Positions 8,582 through 17,177 of a DNA stretch of 64,000 nucleotides are shown here, piece after piece (within the stretch, counting starts at the first letter, position 1; every line of letters begins with the position of its first letter). Source of the DNA: Chromatiaceae bacterium. GTDB taxonomy: Bacteria > Pseudomonadota > Gammaproteobacteria > Chromatiales > Chromatiaceae. The position numbers and the translations under genes are program-made. The notes under the pieces were generated by a model. The model was not told the origin of the DNA and searched no databases. It saw only the letters and a program-made list of their open reading frames with translations. The stretch covers positions 29,620 to 93,619 of the forward strand of contig JALOTB010000005.1 in NCBI GenBank assembly GCA_025458165.1, read 5' to 3'.

Positions 8582-8763
8582 GCGTCTCGTCCTCCGATGG
8601 GTGAATGGCGACGACCCCGGATCGGCCATCGCTCCGGAGAGGGGAACCGCACCTCCCGTTGACTACCAAGCTAGCTGGTCGGGGGGAAAATACTAGAGCA
8701 AGGTTGTCGGATTTCACGGCCAGAGGGTCGGCGCGCCGGGACCGGCCCCCTCTTGCGGAGCGC

Positions 8764-9378
8764 TCAGCGGACCCGGCGCACCTGGCGGACGCGTACCGCC
8801 TCTTCGCGCTCGAGCTCTTCGAGGGCAGTGTCGATCGCCTTGAGGTTGTCCTCGATCTCCGGGAGCAGCACGTCTTCCAGGGCGCGGGCACGCCGCGCGG
8901 TGCGTGTGTACTCCAGGCGCAGGCGCTCCAGGTTGCCGGCCAGGGCGGCGAGCTTGGCGGCGCGTGGGACCAGTTCGCGGAAGACGCTTCGGCAGCGCTC
9001 GGCCTCCGGGCTCTGGTCGACGACCGGCGGCGGGGCCTCCTGCTCGCCCATGGCGCAGGTCACCTCGTTCACGATCACGCCGAGGACCGAGCGGGCGCTC
9101 ATTCGCATCTCCCCGCCCAGCGTCGGTGCCGCGGGGTAGACCCCAAGTCCTTGCAGGCCGTGGCGGGCAACGGCACCCCGCAGTGCCTCCGCGGCCCCGG
9201 CATAGGCGGACCGAAACTCCGCCATCCCCTCCTCGAAGCGGGCGAGCTCGGTGAGGATCTCGGAGGCCAGGATCAGCCGCTTCTCGTCGAGGAAGCGGTA
9301 ACCCTCCTGCATTCCGGCCTTCTCCTCTTTGAGCTCGAGGAAGGCGCTGTGGGTGGGGGTGAGCTCGCGGTCGGCCAT
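8764..9378 (-). CDS. atpD: V/A-type ATPase subunit D, operon 1
   Basis: The 204-residue protein has the long central-stalk coiled coil: an N-terminal helix (LTPTHSAFLELKEEKAGMQEGYRFLDEKRLIL) and a C-terminal helix (ALAGNLERLRLEYTRTARRARALEDVLLPEIE), as in subunit D, the rotor axle inside the A3B3 head. It is the last gene of operon 1. Its ATG has no recognisable Shine-Dalgarno; the upstream bases are a 7-bp-period array instead. The C-terminus LEREEAVRVRQVRRVR is strongly basic. Confidence 0.9.
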   Translation of the reverse strand: MADRELTPTHSAFLELKEEKAGMQEGYRFLDEKRLILASEILTELARFEEGMAEFRSAYAGAAEALRGAVARHGLQGLGVYPAAPTLGGEMRMSARSVLGVIVNEVTCAMGEQEAPPPVVDQSPEAERCRSVFRELVPRAAKLAALAGNLERLRLEYTRTARRARALEDVLLPEIEDNLKAIDTALEELEREEAVRVRQVRRVR

Positions 9379-9383
9379 TGGGG

Positions 9384-9418
9384 GATTTCGGATTACGGAT
9401 TGCCGATTTCGGAGTGCG
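9384..9418. repeat. Degenerate 7-bp tandem array (five units) before atpD, operon 1
   Basis: Five consecutive heptamers fit roughly GATTNCG (for example GATTTCG, GATTACG). The array begins six bases upstream of the subunit D start codon and occupies the place where a ribosome site would be. The same periodicity recurs at 10938-10972, 21374-21408, 21469-21503 and 50588-50622. Confidence 0.7.
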
Positions 9419-9500
9419 GTCCCACGTGGGTAGCAATGACCGCGGCGGCTCTGCAAGACGCTCGGTCGCGGCGAGGGCGCCGCTACCACGCCGCCCCGCT

Positions 9501-9542
9501 ACTCACTACTCACTACTCACTACTCACTACTCACTACTCACT
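9501..9542. repeat. Perfect 7-bp tandem repeat, six copies of ACTCACT
   Basis: Six identical copies of ACTCACT lie in the short spacer between the stop of subunit B and the start of subunit D in operon 1. This is a candidate slippage-prone microsatellite inside an operon. Confidence 0.9.
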
Positions 9543-9547
9543 ACGCG

Positions 9548-10936
9548 CTACCCGCCAACCCCTTCCAGATGCGCGCGGATCTGTTTGTCGCTCAGGCGAT
9601 GCAGCTCGCCGCGCGGCAGGCCGCGCAACGCGCGCCAACCGGCCTCCATGCTCTCCTCCAGGCCGCGGCGGCTGCCGTGGTTGACGACGTCCTGCTCGAA
9701 GGCGACGCCAAACCCGAGGTACTTGCGATCGACCTCGGAGAGTCCCTCCTCGCCGACCACGCTCGCCAGGATGCGGGTCTGCTGGGCCTGGGCGTAGGCG
9801 GCATAGAGCTGGGCCGCGAGCGCCGGGTGGTCCGCGTGGGTCATGCCATCGCCGGTGCCGTCCTTCATCAGCCGCGAGAGGCTCGGCAGGACGCGGATCG
9901 GCGGGTAGAGGTCGCGCCGATGCAGGTCGCGGTCGAGCACAATCTGGCCCTCGGTGATGTAGCCGGTGAGGTCCGGGATCGGGTGGGTGATGTCGTCCGA
10001 GGGCATGGTCAGGATCGGGACCTGGGTGACCGACCCCGGCAGCCCGCGGATGCGCCCGGCGCGCTCGTAGAGGGTCGCGAGGTCGGAGTACATGTAGCCC
10101 GGGTAGCCCTTGCGGCTCGGGATCTCCCCGCGGCTCGCCGAGACCTCGCGCAGGGCCTCGCAGTAGTTGGTGATGTCGGTCAGGATCACCAGTACGTGCT
10201 TGCCCTCGGTGAAGGCCATGTACTCCGCGGCGGTGAGCGCGAAGCGCGGCGTGAGCAAGCGCTGGGCGCTGGAATCGCTCGCCAGGTTTAGAAAGAGCAC
10301 GGTGCGCGCCAGCGCCCCGCTCTTCTCCATCTCCTCACGGAAAAACTCGGCACTGTCGTGGGGGATGCCGATCCCGGCGAAGACAATGGCGAAGTCCTCC
10401 GCCGCGCCCCGGCCGCGCAGCCGGGCGTTGCAGGCGATGTCGACCGCGATCCGGTCGTGCGGGAGTCCACCGCCCGAGAACAGCGGCAGCTTCTGCCCCC
10501 GCACCAGGCTGTTCATCAGATCGATGGCGGTGAAGCCGCTCTCCAGAAACTCGCTCGGGGCCTCCCGGGCGGAGGGCTTGAGCGGCAGACCCTCGACCCG
10601 CAGCGCACGCTCGGCGGCCAATGGCGGCCCGCCGTCGATCGGACTTCCAACCCCATTGAAAACCCGGCCCAAGAGTCCGGGCCCGACGTGGAAGCGCAGC
10701 GGCTCACCGAAGAACCGCACCCGCGTCCCGTGGAGCGCGAGTCCGGCCGTATCGTCGAGTACCTCGACCGTGACCGTCTCCTCGTCCAGGGCGGCGATCC
10801 GCCCCAACCGCACACCGCCGTCCGCGCCCTCCACCTCGACCGCCTCGTTGAGCCCCACGTCGACCGTCCGCCGCAGGAAGAGCAGCGGTCCCTCGGCGCG
10901 GTTGGCGATGTCCTCTCCGATCAGTCTGGCGTACAT
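9548..10936 (-). CDS. atpB: V/A-type ATPase subunit B (non-catalytic), operon 1
   Basis: The protein has 462 residues. It is related to the catalytic subunit but has SGGGLPHDR where the P-loop would be, as expected for subunit B. Other conserved blocks are GFTAIDLMNSLVRGQKLPLF, KGYPGYMYSDLATLYERAGR and MPSDDITHPIPDLTGYITEG. It forms the A3B3 hexamer with subunit A. The start is the ATG at 10936, because MYARLIGEDIANRAEGPLLF fits the family N-terminus; the longer frame upstream overlaps subunit A. No Shine-Dalgarno is visible, and a 7-bp array precedes the start. Confidence 0.93.
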   Translation of the reverse strand: MYARLIGEDIANRAEGPLLFLRRTVDVGLNEAVEVEGADGGVRLGRIAALDEETVTVEVLDDTAGLALHGTRVRFFGEPLRFHVGPGLLGRVFNGVGSPIDGGPPLAAERALRVEGLPLKPSAREAPSEFLESGFTAIDLMNSLVRGQKLPLFSGGGLPHDRIAVDIACNARLRGRGAAEDFAIVFAGIGIPHDSAEFFREEMEKSGALARTVLFLNLASDSSAQRLLTPRFALTAAEYMAFTEGKHVLVILTDITNYCEALREVSASRGEIPSRKGYPGYMYSDLATLYERAGRIRGLPGSVTQVPILTMPSDDITHPIPDLTGYITEGQIVLDRDLHRRDLYPPIRVLPSLSRLMKDGTGDGMTHADHPALAAQLYAAYAQAQQTRILASVVGEEGLSEVDRKYLGFGVAFEQDVVNHGSRRGLEESMEAGWRALRGLPRGELHRLSDKQIRAHLEGVGG

Positions 10937-10937
10937 C

Positions 10938-10972
10938 GTTTGCGGATCTCGGTTTGCGGTTTGCGGACGGCG
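10938..10972. repeat. Degenerate 7-bp tandem array (five units) before atpB, operon 1
   Basis: Five heptamers of the type GTTTGCG (three identical copies plus GATCTCG and GACGGCG) begin one base upstream of the subunit B start codon. They fill most of the spacer to the end of subunit A. Confidence 0.7.
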
Positions 10973-10991
10973 GACCGCTCGCCCCCCAGGG

Positions 10992-12758
10992 CTAGGCGTC
11001 CGCCGCTTCCTCGCGCTTGGCATTAAGCAGCTCGCGCACCGTGGCGGTGAGCTCCTGGTCGAGGGCGGAGAAGCGCTCCCACTCGCCCTCGCCGATCTCC
11101 TCACCCATGCGCATGAGGCCGCGGAAGATCTTCGCCTTGGCGATCTCCTCGGGCGGAACACCGGCGTCGAGGAGCTGGGTGGCCCCTTCGATGAAGCTGC
11201 CGATCAGCCGCATCATCACCGCCTGGCGCGAGGGGGTGGCGTAGCGGTCGATGATCGAGAAGGCCGACTGGCGCAGGAAGGCCTGGTTGACGAGTTGGGC
11301 GCAGAGCAGCGTCAGGCGCTGCCGCTCGGGCATGGCGTCGCGGCCGATGATGCGCGCCATGCGCTCCAGGCGTGCCTCGTCTTCGAGCAGGGTGAGGAAC
11401 CGCCGGCGCAGCTCCTCCCAGCGCGTGCACCCCTGGGTGTGCCACCAGCGCGCCAGGTTGCGCGCGACGACGCTGTAGGACTGTAGGGGGTGGATCGCCG
11501 GATAGAAGCGCGCCTGGGCCCGGCGCACGTCGAGCGCCCAGAGACAGCCGACGTAGCGTCGCGTGTGCATGGTCACCGGCTCGGAGAAGTCCCCCGAGGG
11601 CGGGCTGACCGCCCCCAGCACCGTCACCGACCCGTGGTCCCCGGCGAGGGTCTCCACCCGTGCCGCGCGCTCGTAGAAGTCAGCCAGGCGGCTGCTGAGA
11701 TAGGCCGGGTAGCCCGCCTCTCCGGGGAGCTCGCCGAGCCGTCCCGACACCTCGCGCAGGGCCTCGGCCCAACGGCTGGTGGAGTCTGCCATGAGTGCGA
11801 CGTTGAGCCCTTGGTCGCGAAAATACTCGGCGACCGTGATCCCGGTGTAGATGCTCGCCTCGCGCGCCGAGACCGGCATGTTTGAGGTATTGGCAATGAC
11901 CACGGTGCGCTCGATCAGCCGCCGCCCGCTGCGCGGGTCCTCCAGTTCGGCGAACTCGGCGAGCAGCCCCGCGAGCTCGTTGCCGCGCTCGCCGCAGCCG
12001 ACGTAGACGATGACATCGGCGTTACACCACTTGGCGACCGTCTCCAGCAGCACCGTCTTGCCGGTGCCGAAGCCGCCGGGTATCGAGGCGGTCCCGCCGC
12101 GGGCGACCGGGAACAGGCAGTCGAGGATGCGCTGCCCGGTGAGCATCGGCTCGTCCGAGGGCAGACGTTTGACCACCGGGCGCGGGATGCGCACCGGCCA
12201 GCGGTGGCCCATCGCGACCTCATGGGTCTTGCCCTCGGCATCGCGCAGCCGGCAGACCACCTCGTCATCCAGGTACTCGCCGGCGTCGGCGATCTCCGCG
12301 ACCTCACCGGCCGGGACGTCGGGCGGGACCAGGCAGCGCTGCCCGGTCCCAGTCCCGTTTTCGACCTCGCCCAGCACGGCCCCGGGCTTGAGCCGCTCCC
12401 CCACCGTCACCTTGGGGCGGAAACCGAAGCGCCCCCCCGGCGGCTCCTGCATGCCGGGTGTGACGAAGGGCTCCTCCGGGTTGCTGATCGGGCGCAGCAG
12501 GCCGTCAAAGATATGGCCGAGGAGCCCGGGACCGAGCCGGATCGAGAGCAGCGCCCCCGAGCCCTCGACCTCGACCCCGGGACGCAGCCCGCTGGTGTCC
12601 TCGTAGACCTGGACGACAATCTCCTCGCGGGCGACCCGGATCACCTCGCCGAGCAGGTGCTGGGGACCGACTGTGACGGCCTCGCGCAGACGAAACGGTC
12701 CCTCGGGGCGCGCCCGGAGCACCGGGCCGCTGATCCAGGTGGTTGATGCGACGCTCAT
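10992..12758 (-). CDS. atpA: V/A-type ATPase catalytic subunit A, operon 1
   Basis: The 588-residue catalytic subunit has the Walker A sequence GGFGTGKT at residues 228-235, the GCGERGNE block near 254-261 and the phosphate-site SNMPVSAREASIYTGIT segment. The length includes the inserted 'non-homologous' region (about 110-195) typical of V/A-type A subunits. The P-loop differs from the GPFGAGKT of the second operon, and so do many surface positions, so the two A subunits are not a recent duplication. An AGGGG about eight bases before the ATG may serve as ribosome site. About 110 bp separate it from the subunit E gene upstream. Confidence 0.95.
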   Translation of the reverse strand: MSVASTTWISGPVLRARPEGPFRLREAVTVGPQHLLGEVIRVAREEIVVQVYEDTSGLRPGVEVEGSGALLSIRLGPGLLGHIFDGLLRPISNPEEPFVTPGMQEPPGGRFGFRPKVTVGERLKPGAVLGEVENGTGTGQRCLVPPDVPAGEVAEIADAGEYLDDEVVCRLRDAEGKTHEVAMGHRWPVRIPRPVVKRLPSDEPMLTGQRILDCLFPVARGGTASIPGGFGTGKTVLLETVAKWCNADVIVYVGCGERGNELAGLLAEFAELEDPRSGRRLIERTVVIANTSNMPVSAREASIYTGITVAEYFRDQGLNVALMADSTSRWAEALREVSGRLGELPGEAGYPAYLSSRLADFYERAARVETLAGDHGSVTVLGAVSPPSGDFSEPVTMHTRRYVGCLWALDVRRAQARFYPAIHPLQSYSVVARNLARWWHTQGCTRWEELRRRFLTLLEDEARLERMARIIGRDAMPERQRLTLLCAQLVNQAFLRQSAFSIIDRYATPSRQAVMMRLIGSFIEGATQLLDAGVPPEEIAKAKIFRGLMRMGEEIGEGEWERFSALDQELTATVRELLNAKREEAADA

Positions 12759-12869
12759 AGTAGGGGCCCCTGATTGGGTGGCCGCAGACCGCCTCCGTCC
12801 GTGCTCGGGGGACCCGGCCGAAAGCCACCTAGCTCATCGCGTTCGCGTTCGTGCGTGCTCATTCGCGGC

Positions 12870-13496
12870 TCACTCTTTCTTTGCCCTGGTCTCAGCCGCC
12901 TCGATCAGCGCCAGCAGCCGCGCCTCCAGCCGCGCACGGTCGCGGAGCAGACCCGCCAGGCTCGCGTCGAGGACGGCCCCAGCGCTCGCGATGACCAGCC
13001 CCGCCGCGAGCCCGCCGTCGGTCTGGAGCCGCGGGGCCTCGCCGAGCGCTTCGACGAGCCGGCGCACCGGCTCGCGGCGCTCTTCCTCACCCCACTCCGG
13101 GGCGTGACGGACCGACCAGCGCCCCCGTGGCAGGGCGCGCAGTGCCTCGTCCAGGTGACTGGCGACCCAATCGGCGCGTGAGCGCGGCTCCCGCCAGCGT
13201 GCGAGCAGTGCCTCGCTCAGCCGGGGCCAGGCGGCGGCGAGCAGGTCGGCATGGGCGCGCTCGGTGAGCCAGCGCTCGCGCGTCGCCCGCTCGGCCTGGG
13301 CGGCCTGGATGCGGCCGTGCGCCCGCCGGCGCTCGGCGACCATCCGTTCGTGCAGGTGCGCACGCTCCCGCTGGTAGGTCGCGGCGACCAGCGTCACGGC
13401 CTCGGCACGGGCGGCATCGAGCAGCCGCCGGCACTCCTGCTCCCGGTACTCCGCGACCAGACGTAACAGGCTCGCTTCACGCTCGGCAAGGTTCAT
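12870..13496 (-). CDS. atpE: V/A-type ATPase subunit E (peripheral stalk), operon 1
   Basis: The protein has 208 residues with a long Arg/Glu/Ala-rich N-terminal coiled coil (about 1-95) and a small globular C-terminal domain. This is the architecture of subunit E, which pairs with the G/H-type coiled coil to form the peripheral stalk. The C-terminal GGLAAGLVIASAGAVLDASLAG matches the GGV-type segment of the family. Its start overlaps the stop of subunit F by 4 bp. Confidence 0.85.
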   Translation of the reverse strand: MNLAEREASLLRLVAEYREQECRRLLDAARAEAVTLVAATYQRERAHLHERMVAERRRAHGRIQAAQAERATRERWLTERAHADLLAAAWPRLSEALLARWREPRSRADWVASHLDEALRALPRGRWSVRHAPEWGEEERREPVRRLVEALGEAPRLQTDGGLAAGLVIASAGAVLDASLAGLLRDRARLEARLLALIEAAETRAKKE

Positions 13497-13789
13497 TCGG
13501 CCATCCCCAACTGGCGGCGCAGCCGCCCGCTGATGTCCGGGGGCTCATGACGTCCGCGCACGTCCGGGACCACCAGGACCAGCGGGCGCCCGGCGGCCAA
13601 GGCGCGGCGCAGGCCTTCCTCCGGCAGCCAGTCCGCCACCTCGGCGGTCAGGAGCAGGAGCTGCGCCTCGCCGCGCAGCCGCTGGAACAGGGTGGGGGCC
13701 GTCGCAGGTGTCGGTTGGTGGACCTCCACCCCGGCGAGGCGGAAACCTGCCGCGCTGACCTCGTCCCCCAGAAAGGCGCAGAGGGTCAT
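13493..13789 (-). CDS. atpF: V/A-type ATPase subunit F, operon 1
   Basis: This 98-residue Rossmann-like protein carries the family N-terminus CAFLGDEVSAAGFRLAGVEV and a later LLLLTAEVADWL segment (compare LGEDSLADGFRLIGFQ in the second operon). Subunit F binds the central stalk with subunit D. Its start codon overlaps the stop of the K gene and its stop overlaps the start of the E gene (ATGA at both ends), so translation is coupled throughout. Confidence 0.85.
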   Translation of the reverse strand: MTLCAFLGDEVSAAGFRLAGVEVHQPTPATAPTLFQRLRGEAQLLLLTAEVADWLPEEGLRRALAAGRPLVLVVPDVRGRHEPPDISGRLRRQLGMAE

Positions 13790-14145
13790 CAGCCGAGCCG
13801 GTTCAGGATCAGCACGGAGATGATCACGCCGTAGATGGCGATCCCCTCCGCCAGACCGACCAGGATCACCACCCGGCCGAAGAGCTCCGGCTTCTCCGCC
13901 AGCGCACCGACCGCCGCCGCGCCGACGGTGGCAACGGCATAGGCCGCGCCGAGCGCACCGATGCCGGTGGCCAACGCCGCGGCGAGATAGCCCCAGCGCA
14001 GCACCCCGGGGTCCAGCGCTGCGGCCGCCCCGCCCGGCTCGTCGGCCAACGCGGCCGGCTGCCACAGGAGGAGACTGCCGAAGGCGGCGAGCAGCGCCAC
14101 ACCCAGCACCAAGAGACCCGCGAACAGGACCTGTTGTCTTCTCAT
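13789..14145 (-). CDS. atpK: V/A-type ATPase proteolipid subunit K (c ring), operon 1
   Basis: The protein has 118 residues. An N-terminal hydrophobic segment ending in ALADE looks like a signal or leader, followed by a two-helix hairpin typical of c subunits. The ion-carrying Glu is E100 in GLAEGIAIYGVIISVLIL. At the Na+-ligand position of sodium c rings (a helix-1 Gln) this protein has Gly63, so a proton ring is more likely; this is inference from alignment. A GGAG sits nine bases before the ATG at 14145. Confidence 0.9.
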   Translation of the reverse strand: MRRQQVLFAGLLVLGVALLAAFGSLLLWQPAALADEPGGAAAALDPGVLRWGYLAAALATGIGALGAAYAVATVGAAAVGALAEKPELFGRVVILVGLAEGIAIYGVIISVLILNRLG

Positions 14146-14192
14146 CTCGTTATCTCCGTTGCCGTGACCATGTTGGAACGCCGCTCCACGGC

Positions 14193-16013
14193 TCAGGGCG
14201 CCCCGACCAGCTCGGGCGGGACCGGCAGCGGCCGGAACACCCGGCCCGTCCCCCGCAGGAAACGGTTGAAGAACTCGAACAGCACCAGCCGCGTGGTCTG
14301 GATCGACACCACCAGGCCCTCCAGCGCGATGATCAGCGCGTTGCCCAGGGTCATGACCAGCAGCCCCACGGCCACCGAGCCCGTCGCATCCGCCATGGTG
14401 ACGACCGCCGCCGACAGGGCCGAGTGGGCCAGGGCAAAGGCCCCGACACGGGCGAAGGAGAGGGTGTTGACCAGGATCTGCATCCCGTTCTCGACCAGAT
14501 GCCCAACGGCCGCCAGGGCGCCGAGCAGACGGCGGTGCACGAGGAAGCTGCCGGTCAGGTACCAGCCGAGTCCGGCTAGCGTCAGCCAGCCCATCGGGGC
14601 CCCCGCGAGCAGCCCGATCAGCCCGAGGTAGAGGAGCAAAAAGCCGGTGTCGACCAGCAGCCAGCGGCCGATCTCGCCGCGCCAGAGCGCGCCCAGCCCG
14701 GCGAGGAGCTGTCCGAGCGAGAGCAGCAGGACGGCAAAGATCAGCGGCACCACGAGCACCGTCAGCGGGTCGCTCATCGGGTGGAGCCAGAGCGCGGGGA
14801 TGAGCGCCTCGCTCGCGAAGACGCTCCCGAACAAGAGGCCGAAGACGACCGCGCTCGCCCCGCCCGCGATCAGCAGGCCGGCGGCCTCGAAGCGGCCTTT
14901 GAGCCACCAGCCGAGCGCAATCAGGACCAACCCCTGTCCGACGTCACCGAACATGTAGCCGAACAGCAGCGGGACCACGACCGCCAGCACCGGCGTGGGA
15001 TCGGCCTCGTCACTTCCGGGGACCCCGAAGGCCGCGGCGAAGACCTCGAACGGCTTGAGCCAGCGCGGGTTCACCAGGATCTGCGGCGGTCTGACCCCGG
15101 GTGGGGGCGTCGTCAGGCGCAGCAGCGCGCGGGCCGACGAGCGCTCCAGGGCGGCGAGCAGGGACCGGCCCAGCAGGTCGTCGGTCCAGCCGGTGACCCA
15201 GACGAGATTCTCGCTCGCGCGCTCCAGCCCGCCGACGTGGGACGCGAACCAGTCGAGCCAGACCGCGCCCCCGAGGACGTCGCCCAGGGCGTAGTCGTCG
15301 AAGAGGTTGTCGAGCTCGGCGTAGATGTGCACCACGCGGGTCGACAAGTGCTCGCGGCGCGCCCGGATGCGGGCAAGGCACTCGCCCGCGCTCCCCCGCA
15401 GCCAGGTCGGTCGCTCGACGATGCGCCCCTTGGCCGCCTTGACCTGTCCCTTGACCTCGTCGAGCCGATCGGCGGGGCCGAGCATCATGTAGCAGCGTTC
15501 GTCCTCCCAGGGGACGGTACGCGGGATCACCCACTCCGGCAGGCGGGGATCGGCGTCGCGCGGCAGGATGGCGCAGAAGGTGCCGAGCACCGGGCCGGAG
15601 GCGGCCACCAGGGCATAGTCGAGCGGGCTGTCGACGACCTGGCCGATGACCATGGCGAGCCATTTGAGCCGTACCAGCTCCTCCTCGCAGGCCTGGAGGA
15701 CGTCGATCAAGGGGTCGGCCTCCGCCCGCCACGCCGCGATGCGGCCGAGCGCGCGCCGCAAGACGACGGCCGGCGCCTCAACCAGCGGCAGTCGGCGCAG
15801 GCGCCCGCGCGCCCAGTAGCGCTCGTAGCGAGGCAGGAGCTTGGCGTACTCGGCCAGGCCCTCGGCCAAAGGCTGGACCGGGAAGTCCTCGGCCGAGTGC
15901 GGCCTCAGCTCGAGCTCCACCGCCCCAGTGCGGGCGAGCTCGGCCGTGACCGGCACGCTGTCGCGACGCGGGCAGAGCACCTCGAACCATCGGGTGGAGG
16001 TCGGGCGGAGCAT
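14193..16013 (-). CDS. atpI: V/A-type ATPase subunit I (a-type stator), operon 1
   Basis: The protein has 606 residues: a hydrophilic N-terminal arm (about 1-310) and a C-terminal domain of seven to eight membrane helices. The essential Arg that faces the c ring is in LSFARVGAFALAHSALS, and VPLLFGYMFGDVGQG is the conserved first membrane block. The start is the ATG at 16013, which overlaps the stop of the preceding C-like gene; the open frame extends much further upstream only by chance. It forms the ion half-channels with subunit K. Confidence 0.92.
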   Translation of the reverse strand: MLRPTSTRWFEVLCPRRDSVPVTAELARTGAVELELRPHSAEDFPVQPLAEGLAEYAKLLPRYERYWARGRLRRLPLVEAPAVVLRRALGRIAAWRAEADPLIDVLQACEEELVRLKWLAMVIGQVVDSPLDYALVAASGPVLGTFCAILPRDADPRLPEWVIPRTVPWEDERCYMMLGPADRLDEVKGQVKAAKGRIVERPTWLRGSAGECLARIRARREHLSTRVVHIYAELDNLFDDYALGDVLGGAVWLDWFASHVGGLERASENLVWVTGWTDDLLGRSLLAALERSSARALLRLTTPPPGVRPPQILVNPRWLKPFEVFAAAFGVPGSDEADPTPVLAVVVPLLFGYMFGDVGQGLVLIALGWWLKGRFEAAGLLIAGGASAVVFGLLFGSVFASEALIPALWLHPMSDPLTVLVVPLIFAVLLLSLGQLLAGLGALWRGEIGRWLLVDTGFLLLYLGLIGLLAGAPMGWLTLAGLGWYLTGSFLVHRRLLGALAAVGHLVENGMQILVNTLSFARVGAFALAHSALSAAVVTMADATGSVAVGLLVMTLGNALIIALEGLVVSIQTTRLVLFEFFNRFLRGTGRVFRPLPVPPELVGAP

Positions 16014-16768
16014 CAGATTGCCGCCTCCGGGGCGAAGAGCGCGCGGGTGACCAGCTCGGCGCGCAACCGCTCCAGCTCCAACGCGACGAGTGCGAGATAG
16101 ATCAAGGGCCCTGCGGGCTGCAGCAAGCGGCGATGGAACAGCAGCCGCAACCGCCCGCACAGCGCTAGGCGTAGGCCCCAGGCCGACTCCGGACGCGCCT
16201 GATAGAACGCGGCAAGGTGGGCCAGCAGCAGCGCCCCAAGGGCGTCGAGATGGCCGAGGAACTCGCGCTTGCAGTGGGGCCAGAGCGCGCGCCAGTGCTC
16301 GGCCCAGGCGGCGGCGGGATCGTCCCCCCCGAGCAAGGGCGCCACACCGACCGCTTGGACCCCCCGAGGGTCGAGCCGACCGTCCTCGTTGAGAAGGGGG
16401 CTGAGCAGGGGATCCTGCCGCACCCAATCGGGGGCCGCCTCGCCCCGGGCGAGATGGTGCCAGAGTCCGATCAGGCTGAGCCAGCGGGTCCAGCGCACCG
16501 CCTCGCGCCAGGGCTCGGGGACCCAGTCGGCGACTTCCTCGACCGCCTCTTGGAACGCGACACGCATGCCGACCTCGACGTCCTGGCTGGTGCTCTGGCC
16601 AGACAAGGCCTTGACCCAGGGCCGTAGCGGCCCGCTGCGAGCGTCCTCGAGAAAGGCCGCGAGCGAGCGGGAGGCCGCGAGACGCTGCCATTCCTCGGCG
16701 CTTGGCAGGGCCGCAAAGCGGGCTTGGACCCGGGCCTGCACGTAGGCGAAACGACAACTCGTCTTCAT
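16013..16768 (-). CDS. V/A-type ATPase subunit C-like protein (short AC39 type), operon 1
   Basis: The protein has 251 residues. The N-terminus FAYVQARVQARFAALPSAEEWQRLAASRSLAAFLEDAR resembles the start of V-type subunit C (AC39 family), and the gene occupies the C position between the coiled-coil gene and subunit I. It is about 100 residues shorter than the counterpart in operon 2 and divergent from it. Subunit C couples the central stalk to the ring. The assignment rests on position plus weak similarity. Both ends overlap neighbouring genes by ATGA. Confidence 0.65.
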   Translation of the reverse strand: MKTSCRFAYVQARVQARFAALPSAEEWQRLAASRSLAAFLEDARSGPLRPWVKALSGQSTSQDVEVGMRVAFQEAVEEVADWVPEPWREAVRWTRWLSLIGLWHHLARGEAAPDWVRQDPLLSPLLNEDGRLDPRGVQAVGVAPLLGGDDPAAAWAEHWRALWPHCKREFLGHLDALGALLLAHLAAFYQARPESAWGLRLALCGRLRLLFHRRLLQPAGPLIYLALVALELERLRAELVTRALFAPEAAI

Positions 16769-17106
16769 CGCCGTGCGCCGATGATCTCGTCGGCCAGGGC
16801 CGCGACCGCCCGGTCGAGCTCGTCGTCTCCCTCTGCGGGGCTGACGACCGGCGCCACGGGGGGCGTACCCAGGAGCGCCCTGACCGCCTGCTCCACCGTC
16901 TGGTCCGCGCGCTGGTGGGCGGCGCGGATGCGGCGGTCCGTCGCCTGAACGACGCGCTTGGCAAGCGCCTCGGCCGCCGCGACCATCGCCGCCGCCTCAC
17001 CGCGGCAGACATCGACGGCCGCTCGGGCGTCTTGCTCGGCCCGCAGGACGCGGTTCATCGCCTCGTCCACCGAGGGACTGGCGGCCGCTCGCTCGCGCTC
17101 AGTCAT
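16765..17106 (-). CDS. V/A-type ATPase coiled-coil stalk subunit (G/H-like), operon 1
   Basis: The protein has 113 residues and is almost entirely helical: DEAMNRVLRAEQDARAAVDVCRGEAAAMVAAAEALAKRV and onward is a heptad-rich coiled coil, as in the small stalk subunit that pairs with E. The ATG at 17106 is preceded by GGCGAGGAGAAGG; the longer frame upstream is discarded. It is the first gene of operon 1. A different small coiled-coil protein opens operon 2. Confidence 0.7.
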   Translation of the reverse strand: MTERERAAASPSVDEAMNRVLRAEQDARAAVDVCRGEAAAMVAAAEALAKRVVQATDRRIRAAHQRADQTVEQAVRALLGTPPVAPVVSPAEGDDELDRAVAALADEIIGARR

Positions 17107-17177
17107 GGCCTTCTCCTCGCCTAGCCCGCCGAAGCAAGTACAACAGGCGGAGGCCGGCGGCGGCAGCCCGCCGCCGG

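Noticed and set aside
9384..9542. CRISPR-like array
   Set aside because: The repeats are 7 bp without spacers, so this is a tandem repeat and not a CRISPR array; no cas genes are present.
16014..17012. N-terminal extension of subunit I of operon 1
   Set aside because: The frame is open but overlaps the C-like and coiled-coil genes. The family N-terminus begins at 16013, where an ATGA overlap gives the start.
8764..17106. N-ATPase (sodium F-type) operon
   Set aside because: Subunits are V/A-type (D, E, F, I, K; A with insert). No F-type alpha, beta, gamma, delta or epsilon genes are present.
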